From contig NZ_AUBS01000010.1 of the NCBI RefSeq assembly GCF_000429365.1, forward strand, positions 49,491-113,490: a DNA stretch of 64,000 nt, read 5' to 3'. The translations under genes and the position numbers were made by a program. This document shows, piece by piece, positions 50,901 to 57,423 of this stretch. The DNA comes from Pseudodonghicola xiamenensis DSM 18339 (GTDB lineage Bacteria > Pseudomonadota > Alphaproteobacteria > Rhodobacterales > Rhodobacteraceae). Under the pieces are notes generated by a model. It saw only the letters and a list, made by a program, of their open reading frames with translations, was not told where the DNA came from and did no database searches. Every line of letters begins with the position of its first letter. Position 1 is the stretch's first letter.

Positions 50901-52171
50901 TCGATCAGGCGGCCGGGCAGGCGCAGATCGGCGGCGGCTTCGTTCGACGGGATCGAGGGTGCGACCGAGGCCATGGCGATACTTTCGACCAGAGGCGTGG
51001 GATGTTCCTGGGCCCCCGTGATCTCGATCCGCTGCGGACGGTAGCGGGCATAGATATCGGAGACCGGGGTGTTCTCGCGAGGCGTAGCGAGGCAGGTGAA
51101 GGCCAGCGGGACGGTGGCATGGGATTTGGATTTGGCAGACGCCGCCTGGGCGATTGGGCGTTTACGTGCAATAGGGACACCCACCCGGCGCGACACACGC
51201 CGTGCCTGCGCACTGGTCTCGACAAGAGAGGCAGCCGGTCGAGCCGCGGCGACGTCATCGACGATCTGGCGCGCCGCATCCAAATCGCAGGCCGCTGTGC
51301 GGACGAATTCGACCTCTTCCTGCACCTTGTCGAAGACCATCAGCTGGGTTTCGACGGTGGTGCCGAGTTTGCGGTAAACGTGGCCCGGAATAGTGAGCGC
51401 GAGACGGGGCTTTGCGATGGCCGAGGCCCGTGCCCAATGGGCCGCGTCTCGTTTCGGCGTGAAGCCCATCGGCATGATCGCCGCGAGACGTCCGCCGGGT
51501 GCCAGCCGTTTGGCAGCGCCGATCAGATGTTTCGCCGCAATGTGCTTGTCGCGCGACCGATCGACCGATGAGGCGAAGGGCGGATTCATCACGATGACAC
51601 CGGGAAGGTCGGGCACCGTCAGGAGATCATCAATATGTTCGGCGTCAAAGCCGGACACCTCGCCCCCGAACACCGCCTCGAGAAGCGCCCGACGGAAGGG
51701 ATCGATCTCGTTCAGCATCGGTTTGCCACCCGCGCAAACTGCAAAACCAGCCAGCGCGCCGATCCCGGCCGAAGGTTCCAGAAAGATTTCGCCGGGACGG
51801 ATGGCCGCGGCACGCGTGACCAGCGCCGCATAGGGCAGCGGCGTCGAGAACTGTTGCAGGCGGATCTGCTGCTCGGAGCGCCGCGTCTCCGTCAGAAGCC
51901 GTGAGGAGAGCAATCTGGCCATCGCAAGCGCGTCCGAACTGCTGTCCCGCACAAGCTGCATGACCGCGGCGGCCTGCATCAGGTCATAGGCCATGCGCCA
52001 GAACCACGCGCCGCCGGCATCGCTGCCACCGAAAGTCTCGCGCATGATCCGGGCGAGCGATGAGCTCTTGAGCGGTTGCTTCTCAATCTCGCTGCCGATC
52101 AGGCGAATGGCCTGAAGAAGGTGAGGTTTCGATGGGAAATCGCGTGCGAGTACCGGGCTTCGGTTGTCCAT
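47912..52171 (-). CDS. Strawberry-notch-type methylase-helicase fusion
   Basis: A 1,419-residue protein. N-terminal ~350 residues: class I SAM methyltransferase with EPSAGIGALAGFA and the adenine-MTase motif VIVMNPPFASSVDRS near residue 195. Middle: SNF2/strawberry-notch ATPase with GDGTGCGKGRECAGL near 478 (Walker A), GILAFDEAHAMQNAAG near 585 (DEAH box). C-terminal SNO helicase part: SDAGGTGRSYHAAQTA and AIQGLGRTHRSAQ near 980. Such proteins occur on plasmids, ICEs and phages and are suspected anti-restriction or replication factors. ATG 52171 has AAAGGACAGACGAT upstream; longer frames upstream are non-coding. Confidence 0.88.
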   Translation of the reverse strand: MDNRSPVLARDFPSKPHLLQAIRLIGSEIEKQPLKSSSLARIMRETFGGSDAGGAWFWRMAYDLMQAAAVMQLVRDSSSDALAMARLLSSRLLTETRRSEQQIRLQQFSTPLPYAALVTRAAAIRPGEIFLEPSAGIGALAGFAVCAGGKPMLNEIDPFRRALLEAVFGGEVSGFDAEHIDDLLTVPDLPGVIVMNPPFASSVDRSRDKHIAAKHLIGAAKRLAPGGRLAAIMPMGFTPKRDAAHWARASAIAKPRLALTIPGHVYRKLGTTVETQLMVFDKVQEEVEFVRTAACDLDAARQIVDDVAAARPAASLVETSAQARRVSRRVGVPIARKRPIAQAASAKSKSHATVPLAFTCLATPRENTPVSDIYARYRPQRIEITGAQEHPTPLVESIAMASVAPSIPSNEAAADLRLPGRLIEGGHLSEAQLETILMANDAHARDLPGKFTIDEDQTRMTRSDDDPEALAYRLGYFLGDGTGCGKGRECAGLILVNWLAGRRKAVWISKSATLIEDAIRDWTDLGGSPADIQPLSKWKPDQPISMGDGILFVTYATLRSAGKCGTTRLSQVLDWMGDTFDGILAFDEAHAMQNAAGSDAGRGAKPSQQGLAGLRLQLAAPRARVFYVSATGATSVQNLAYASRLGLWGQGPGYPFPSRESFVSAMEAGGVAAMEVVARDLKTLGFYTARALSFDGVEYDVLEHALTPAQIEIYDAYAGAFRTIHRNLEAALTATGVNDASGQTNASAAKASAKSRFESTKQRFFNHLLMGMKAPTVIRAIENDLAEGFACVIQVVSTGESLLKRRLEAMDPEDELVEGALTPRDYVLSYLEQAFPIHAQKLVEIDGNMVAEPLRDANGALVVSREAEALRDAAMMELMSLAPIPAALDQILWAFGDEAVAEVTGRSIRPLKSQDGALFIEKRSASSNSSETRAFMDGEKDILIFSDAGGTGRSYHAAQTAKNQKRRRHYLLEPGWRADAAIQGLGRTHRSAQVSAPFFRVCTSDVHGEKRFTSTIARRLDQLGALTKGQRETGSQGMFREEDNLESPIARGALRGYYADLAAGRAGAMSYEQFTDWTTLWLIDQDGVLLEELPPIQRFLNRVLALPIHMQNALFAEFMSRIADQTERARAAGTLDLGVETLRGERIEQVSVEDLWTCPRSGAVTRIVGLEVTDPVHVLSAEEALDRNPDKLPMINCASGRAALISSRPMQMYDEEIVTLMRKVIRPSGSTYVEEGKFQASAWEEIEKPEFRRLWDEEADGLPKVTTTKLYLLTGLLLPIWKDIPSGNERIYRVTPEGQASMIGRTVSEDGAAALRARFMAGTPKTSHEMLTAALGSTAPVDLGRGLTLTRRRVAGAARLEIDGADKGAIEGLKAVGCFTEIIAFQLRVFVPHGEGVDTAAILARIVGEGSQTAAERAA

Positions 52172-52283
52172 ATCGTCTGTCCTTTGAGTCAGGTTGTGGG
52201 TTCGACAGGACAGAAAGCCGCCTCTGCGCTTTCGTCTGCGCGGAGGCGGCTCAAGGCTGGACAGATGGCGACGCTGCCGGCGG

Positions 52284-52940
52284 TCAGGAACCGTTCCCGG
52301 CGAAAAACTCGGCCAGAACCGGACTCGCCTCACTCTTCGCCGAGCCGAGGAGCTCGGACCCGGCGAGCGAGGCTTTCGACAGACGCACGAGGACGCCTGT
52401 CTCCTCGATGCGGTAGCAGCGACGCTTTTGCTCTCCGCGCCGGTAATGGGTGGCGGTCACGATCTGGCAGGTGCTGCCATCGGTCAGCGTCACTGGCGCA
52501 GCCAGTTTGATCTTGTCGCCCTCGTCGTAGGCCGGGATCGCCGCCCAGTCGCGGCAGCGCTGACGCCAGGCATGGGCATAGCTGTCGGGATCCTTCAACT
52601 CGGAGAGCAATGCCAGAAGGCTGAGCGGCGCGCGCGACTCCACGGGCCCGGCGCTCTCCTCCATGTCCTTGTAGCCCCAGCAGCCCTCGTCATAGCGGGT
52701 GAGGAAGACGGCGCCGAAGGTGATCGACCCGTCGGCATCGGTCACGTAGGTTCTGTCTTCAACCGGCCCGCCATCGATGTTGGTGAGCCTCAAAGCTGCA
52801 TACCAGGTCGAGCCGACCTTGCAGGCCTTGAGCAACAATGTCTTGCGGGTATCCGTCTCGAAGGTGCAGAGCCGGGCGATTTCAGCTTTTTCGTCCGCGT
52901 AAGTTTTCACGCGGCGATCAGTATAGAAGACCCAGCCCAC
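52284..52940 (-). CDS. DUF6927-like hypothetical protein
   Basis: A 218-residue soluble protein starting MGWVFYTDRRVKTYADEKAE. Contains CKVGSTWYAALRLTNIDGG, GAVFLTRYDEGCWGYKDMEE and an ETGVLVRLSKASLAGSE tail. The W-Y-A-A-L-R and G-Y-K-D-M-E segments recall DUF6927, a family of element-borne proteins without known function. The start overlaps the stop of the upstream gene (ATGA), so both are one transcription unit. Confidence 0.62.
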   Translation of the reverse strand: MGWVFYTDRRVKTYADEKAEIARLCTFETDTRKTLLLKACKVGSTWYAALRLTNIDGGPVEDRTYVTDADGSITFGAVFLTRYDEGCWGYKDMEESAGPVESRAPLSLLALLSELKDPDSYAHAWRQRCRDWAAIPAYDEGDKIKLAAPVTLTDGSTCQIVTATHYRRGEQKRRCYRIEETGVLVRLSKASLAGSELLGSAKSEASPVLAEFFAGNGS

Positions 52941-53533
52941 TATGCCGCCCTCCGGTCATCGATCTCGATGAGCGCGTCGAGCGGCACCCGGTAGGGCAGC
53001 ATCTCGTCGAAATCCTCGCAATTGCCGTGGTTCTGCACGATGGCATAGGTGTCGGTGGCGTCCCTGAGGATCACCCGGAATGTTCCACCGAGGCCGGAGG
53101 GAACATCATAGGTGCCGCCGATCAGATAATCGGCGGCGCGGCGCAGGAAGACGCGGATCGTGTGGCCATCGGTCGCCAGCCGAATGGTGTCATGACCACG
53201 GTCGATGAGCATTTGCACATCATCGAGAATGTCGGTGTAGAACTGGCCGGTCAGATCGCGAAACGCCGCCTGCCGGGCCGCCATCCAATCCGGGTCCCGG
53301 AACGGGTTGATGCCCTCGGCAAAAGCGTAGGAGGGATCGGCTTGCGCCGTTGTGACGATCCGCGTCGTCGAACCATCGATGCCGTTCGAGCGCAGATGGA
53401 CGCCATTGCCGACGATCAGGATCAGGGCGGGTTTGCCGACCGGCCCGTTCCAGTTGGGAAGGAAGGTGGAACAGCCGCGCGCATGCGCGATCTGGGCCGC
53501 GACGCTCGCCGCGGTGAAGCTAAGAAGGGACAT
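52940..53533 (-). CDS. Hypothetical element protein
   Basis: A 197-residue protein (MSLLSFTAASVAAQIAHARG, CSTFLPNWNGPVGKPALILI). Contains LATDGHTIRVFLRRAADYLI and a C-terminal VPLDALIEIDDRRAA. Mixed alpha/beta, no membrane segment and no domain I can name. ATG 53533 after ACAGGTAAATCCC is selected. It sits between the ParB-like gene and the DUF6927-like gene, which it overlaps. Confidence 0.6.
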   Translation of the reverse strand: MSLLSFTAASVAAQIAHARGCSTFLPNWNGPVGKPALILIVGNGVHLRSNGIDGSTTRIVTTAQADPSYAFAEGINPFRDPDWMAARQAAFRDLTGQFYTDILDDVQMLIDRGHDTIRLATDGHTIRVFLRRAADYLIGGTYDVPSGLGGTFRVILRDATDTYAIVQNHGNCEDFDEMLPYRVPLDALIEIDDRRAA

Positions 53534-53603
53534 GGGATTTACCTGTAAGATGGAGGGAGGGGTGCGACCCGCGCCTACGTTTCGGAGCGGGCCACCTGTA
53601 GGG

Positions 53604-55577
53604 TCAGGCCGCTTCTGCGACTTCGGTTTCGTCTTCGGGTGTCTCGGCCTCGCTGGCATCAACCGGCTCGACACCTGCCGTCTGCATCATCGGCGGGCAC
53701 CAGGCCGCGACCGCCGCGCGCTGCGCCTCCGTCAGCGTGGCGAAAGGCTCCGCAAAGAGCTTTTCGCAGAATTCGACGACTTGCTTCTTGGTCGAGGAGG
53801 CCAATGTCACCGCCTCCTGTGCGAGCCCCAACTCCTCACCGAGAATCTTCAGGAGCCAAGCCTTCTTGAAGCGGTTGAAGAGTGCAGCGTTCGGTGTCCA
53901 ATGCGCCCGGATGTCCGGCATGATCTCCACCTCGAAATCGTACATCAGGCTGTCGCGCTGCCGGTCCCGTGCGAAGCAGGACTGCGTGGTCGCCGCCGTG
54001 GCATAGGCCACGAGTTTGGCCTTCTCGCCCGCATCGAGCGTCCGGAAGAGCGCGAACTGGTCGGCAGGGGATTTCGCGTCATCGGCCCAGGAGAGGTCGA
54101 GTGCGTCATGGGCCTCGGCCACCTGCTCAAGCGAGGTGCCGTCGATCTCGTCCATCTTGGCGTGGGTGCGATACTCCTGGCGGGCATCGACCTTGATCGC
54201 CTGGGTCACACCCATGCCGCTGGTCAGCACATCGGTGACCAGCTTGAAGAGCGTCAGATCAAGCGTCGCCTCCGGATGCATCGCCATGGCCGCACCGAGT
54301 GCCATTGCCCGCTCGGTTTTGAGATCTTCGGTCAGGGAAGCCGGATAGCTGATCTCGTCGCTTTCGGCCGCGCCCGTCGCCCCTTGTGTCCCAGAGGTCT
54401 TGCCGGAGCTTTCGATCTTGTCCTCGGGGCGGACGAGACCGACATGGAGGCTCACCTGCCCGTTCGACCAGGAGGCGATCACGCCGGAGCGGGCCAGATC
54501 GTCCGCGCTATAAGCCTCTTGCAATGCGCGCGCTTCGGCTTCCAACTCGTCGACCCTCTCGTAGAGCGCCTCATAGGCGTCTTCCTCGAGGCTCTCGTCC
54601 TCCATCTCGCGCTCGAGCTGTTCGAGCTCGGCGGTGATCGCCTCGATGCGCTTCTGGCCCTTCGCGTCGGGCTCGACTGCCCCCGGATAGACGCGGCCGT
54701 ACTCTGCCATCGCGGCATAGTCGTAACGGGTCACGGCATCGGCCCAGGCAAAGCCCATCTCAGCCCGTGCCTCTTCGGCCGCGGCGGTCAGCTTCTCAAG
54801 CAGGATGATTTCGACCAGTTCGGCATCTTCAAGCACGGAATGCTCTTCGAGCAGATCGGCCGCGATGGCTCCGCCCCGCGCCTCGTAAACTTTGCGCACG
54901 AAGGCCCCGATATCGTCGCTGACTTGGACGCCGCGGGACTTCAGTGCGTTGCGGACCGTGTAGGCCTGCAGATAGGCATCTTCCTTGGTCAGTGCCTCGA
55001 AGACTTCCTTCTGAACCTCCTGGCTCGGGTGATCGGCGAAGGCTTTCATCGTGTCGAGGGTGATCGCCTTCGCGCGCGCCGCGGCACGGATGTCGGGATG
55101 GATGAGCCCGTAACGCAGACGGCCTTTGACGGCCGCCACGGTCGTGCCGAAGGTCTTGGCGATGGTTTCGGGGGTCTGGCCGTCGACCTCCATCATCCGG
55201 GCGAAGGCCTCGAACTCGTCGATGGCGTTCATCGGGGCCTGGGTGATGTTCTCGGCGAACGAAAGCGCCGTGGTCACGTCGCAATCATCGGGAACCAGGC
55301 GGCAGTCGATTTTGGTGCGTTTGGTGAAGCCCTTGACGGATTTGTCGGCCGCGAGTTCCAGTAGGGCCGCATGGCGACGGCCACCGGCGAGCACGCCGTA
55401 TTTGCCATCGATCCTTTGCACCAAAAGCGGCTGCAGAAGACCCAGCACGGCGATGCTGGCTTTCAAATGCGCGATATTCTCGGAAGTGTAGCTCTCCGGC
55501 GAATTGCTTCGCACATTCGCGGGATGGGCCACGAGATCGCTGATGGCGATCGTGGTAGGTTGCAGGGCTTGTGTCAT
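53604..55577 (-). CDS. Large ParB/RepB/Spo0J family protein
   Basis: A 657-residue DNA-binding protein. ParB N-terminal domain ~1-110: TTIAISDLVAHPANVRS, LKASIAVLGLLQPLLVQ, GKYGVLAGGRRHAALLELA, TALSFAENITQAPMNAIDEF. HTH region ~115-170: QTPETIAKTFGTTVAAVKGR. The C-terminal ~450 residues include a long acidic coiled coil (TAELEQLEREMEDESLEEDA) and are much longer than chromosomal ParB. No partner ParA is visible in the window, so a transcriptional or KorB-like role is as likely as partition. Start AAGGACGTCCC-ATG. Confidence 0.85.
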   Translation of the reverse strand: MTQALQPTTIAISDLVAHPANVRSNSPESYTSENIAHLKASIAVLGLLQPLLVQRIDGKYGVLAGGRRHAALLELAADKSVKGFTKRTKIDCRLVPDDCDVTTALSFAENITQAPMNAIDEFEAFARMMEVDGQTPETIAKTFGTTVAAVKGRLRYGLIHPDIRAAARAKAITLDTMKAFADHPSQEVQKEVFEALTKEDAYLQAYTVRNALKSRGVQVSDDIGAFVRKVYEARGGAIAADLLEEHSVLEDAELVEIILLEKLTAAAEEARAEMGFAWADAVTRYDYAAMAEYGRVYPGAVEPDAKGQKRIEAITAELEQLEREMEDESLEEDAYEALYERVDELEAEARALQEAYSADDLARSGVIASWSNGQVSLHVGLVRPEDKIESSGKTSGTQGATGAAESDEISYPASLTEDLKTERAMALGAAMAMHPEATLDLTLFKLVTDVLTSGMGVTQAIKVDARQEYRTHAKMDEIDGTSLEQVAEAHDALDLSWADDAKSPADQFALFRTLDAGEKAKLVAYATAATTQSCFARDRQRDSLMYDFEVEIMPDIRAHWTPNAALFNRFKKAWLLKILGEELGLAQEAVTLASSTKKQVVEFCEKLFAEPFATLTEAQRAAVAAWCPPMMQTAGVEPVDASEAETPEDETEVAEAA

Positions 55578-55659
55578 GGGACGTCCTTCTCGATGTGTTT
55601 GAGAGAGTCGCGCAAAACTTCACGTGACCAATCTCCGGATCCGGAGATCAAAAACACGA

Positions 55660-55671
55660 AAAGCCCGCTTT
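55660..55671. promoter_or_regulatory. AAAGC-NN-GCTTT site 3
   Basis: AAAGCCCGCTTT (then CCCTTTT), 83 bases upstream of the parB-like start and 54 bases after the stop of the DUF3768 gene. TCTCCGGATCCGGAGA, a perfect palindrome, lies beside it at 55632-55647. Confidence 0.5.
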
Positions 55672-55725
55672 CCCTTTTGGGGTCAGCGGGCCGGACAGTG
55701 TTGAAGGTTGGAAATGTGCCCTGCC

Positions 55726-56115
55726 CTACCAGTCACGCGCCATCATGACAGTCAGCACGCGCATGGTGGTCTCAGGGTTCTCGGGCGTCTCCGCGCCATA
55801 GCGGAAATCGGAGCTGGCCTCGTAGAGGTCGACTTTCCAGAACACAGTCTCCCCCCGGATCGTCACTGCCCCGAAATCATGCCAACCCTCGGGATCGTTC
55901 TCGGGCTCGAATGAATCGAAGCCACCTGTGGCCTGAACGGCTTCTGTTACGAAACCATCGCCGGCCTCGATCAACGATTGGGTGACAACGAGACGACCCT
56001 GGATCGGCTGATCTGGGGTGATGCCCAGACAGGCAAACCTGCGGAAGGCATCGTTCTGGGCGGCGATGAAGGTTGCGTTCGGTCGGGGAGAATTTGCGGG
56101 TTCGGGATGGCTCAT
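55726..56115 (-). CDS. DUF3768 family protein
   Basis: A 129-residue protein starting MSHPEPANSPRPNATFIAAQ. The family pattern N-D-x-F-R-R, then GRLVVTQSLIEAG, FDSFEPENDPEGWHDFGAV and VFWKVDLYEASSDF is clear; DUF3768 proteins are common on alphaproteobacterial plasmids and ICEs with no known function. ATG 56115 with GAAAGGACAGACCC upstream. AAAGC-type palindromes lie on both sides of it. Confidence 0.78.
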   Translation of the reverse strand: MSHPEPANSPRPNATFIAAQNDAFRRFACLGITPDQPIQGRLVVTQSLIEAGDGFVTEAVQATGGFDSFEPENDPEGWHDFGAVTIRGETVFWKVDLYEASSDFRYGAETPENPETTMRVLTVMMARDW

Positions 56116-56154
56116 GGGTCTGTCCTTTCGGGATGTGTTGAAACCACCAAACCC

Positions 56155-56166
56155 AAAGCCAGCTTT
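56155..56166. promoter_or_regulatory. AAAGC-NN-GCTTT site 4
   Basis: AAAGCCAGCTTT (then TCCTTTC), 40 bases upstream of the DUF3768 start; preceded by CAAACC on the plus strand, as at sites 1 and 5 (AAAACC). Confidence 0.5.
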
Positions 56167-56206
56167 TCCTTTCACCACGCCTTGCCAGCCGGAACAGTAC
56201 CGGACT

Positions 56207-56410
56207 TCACGCGGCCTGCTCTCCTTGCCCGGCCTCAGACGCGGTGACGAGATAGTCGCAGGCCCGCTGCGCGTCCGCCGCATGTTTGAAGATCGCCCGC
56301 TTGTCCGAGCGGAGCACGCGGACCCAGTTGTCGAGATAGGCCGCGTTCAGCTCCAGCGTATGCGCGGAGAACCCCAGCTTCTGACCCAAAAACACCGTGC
56401 AAAGCTCGGC
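56207..56410 (-). pseudogene. 3' fragment of interrupted ardC-like gene
   Basis: Encodes AELCTVFLGQKLGFSAHTLE, LNAAYLDNWVRVLRSDKRAI and a CDYLVTASEAG tail, which is the C-terminal ~65 residues of an ArdC-type protein; compare AAYIASWLKVLKDDPKAIF in the intact ardC at 56470-57372. An open frame continues upstream to an ATG at 56473, but that part (MTKTVLIAGKFQNGAGLSGY) belongs to the inserted element end. The matching 5' half is at 62948-63667; GTG-GC joined to C-GAG-CTT restores V-A-E-L in frame. Confidence 0.85.
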
Positions 56411-56469
56411 AATATATCCTGACAGTCCAGCCCCATTCTGAAATTTTCCGGCAATGAGAACGGTTTTGG

Positions 56470-57372
56470 TCATGCCGCTACCTCCTCTGCATGGGGCTGC
56501 TGCGCATGCATCCAGTCGGCCGCCTGCTGCGCCTTGCTGGCGGCGGTGAAGATGGCCTTGGGGTCGTCTTTTAGGACCTTGAGCCACGAGGCAATATAGG
56601 CGGCATGATCGGGGCGCGGATGGTGGGCGATCCCGAGGTCTGCCAAGACGAGCCCGCTGAGAATTTCCACACAGCATTCTTCGGCGGCATAGGCGGCCGA
56701 ACCAAAGCGACCGGAAAGATCGCGGTCGAGCCTGTGCTTTGCGCCACTGGCGTGACCGTTCTCGTGTAGCCAGACACCGTAGAATGACGCGGCATCGCGA
56801 AACGAAGTGAACTGCGGCATGAACACGGTGTCGGCCGACGGGCGGTAATAGGCTTCCGATCCACCGAACTCCGTCTTGACGCCCAAGTTTGTGATGAACG
56901 CTTCCGCATGGGCAAGGCGTTCAGCCTCGGGCAGCACAGGGGTCGCCGGGCGCTCGTACCCGTCCACCTGAGCGATATTGAAGACAGAAAATGCGCGGGC
57001 GAACATCCGTCGATGCCCGTCATCATCGTCATCGTCGTCGGCCTGCTGGGAAACCTTGATCTCCCTCCACAAGACGACCGTGGTGGAGCGTTCTCCTTTA
57101 CGCACCTGCGCGCCAGCATCCTGCCATTGCTTGTACGTTCCCCAGATACCGTCGCCATATCCGGCGGCAAAGCCCGTGGCCCAGAGCGCCAACGTGTTTA
57201 TGCCGCGATAGCGCTTGCCGGATGAAACGTTGGTCGGACGCGCTATGCTGCTCCCGTTGTGGAACCAGGGCGCACGCCAGTCGCCGGCGCCGGCCTCGAT
57301 GGCGGCGATGATCTCGGTGGTGATACGATTATAAACATCGGCGCGCCCGGCCGATGAGGAAGATCGGGACAT
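56470..57372 (-). CDS. ardC: ArdC-type antirestriction protein
   Basis: A 300-residue protein. The N-terminal ssDNA-binding domain (~1-130) has DVYNRITTEIIAAIEAGAGD, WRAPWFHNGSS and YRGINTLALWATGFAAGYG. The C-terminal zinc metallopeptidase domain has the HExxH motif in VWLHENGHASGAKHRLDRDL and ends ASKAQQAADWMHAQ. ArdC proteins protect incoming single-stranded DNA and counter restriction in the new host. It is the last gene of the recombinase-trio element, 51 bases below the third recombinase, and paralogous to the gene that the element interrupts. Confidence 0.9.
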   Translation of the reverse strand: MSRSSSSAGRADVYNRITTEIIAAIEAGAGDWRAPWFHNGSSIARPTNVSSGKRYRGINTLALWATGFAAGYGDGIWGTYKQWQDAGAQVRKGERSTTVVLWREIKVSQQADDDDDDDGHRRMFARAFSVFNIAQVDGYERPATPVLPEAERLAHAEAFITNLGVKTEFGGSEAYYRPSADTVFMPQFTSFRDAASFYGVWLHENGHASGAKHRLDRDLSGRFGSAAYAAEECCVEILSGLVLADLGIAHHPRPDHAAYIASWLKVLKDDPKAIFTAASKAQQAADWMHAQQPHAEEVAA

Positions 57373-57423
57373 GACAGGTCTCCAGGACGGGCGGAGCAGG
57401 CCTCTCCCGCTCTCCTCATCCCG

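Noticed and set aside
53352..55364. Plus-strand open frame of 670 codons
   Set aside because: Entirely antisense to the ParB-like gene and the gene at 52940; the minus strand has recognisable domains, the plus strand does not.
53604..55577. Complete plasmid partition locus
   Set aside because: The gene is ParB-like, but no ParA ATPase or replication initiator is in the window and the protein is far longer than usual ParB.
56411..56473. ATG 56473 as the true start of an 88-residue gene
   Set aside because: The first ~21 codons derive from the element terminus; the homologous ArdC tail begins only at about 56410, so this is a fragment with a chance start overlapping the ardC stop.
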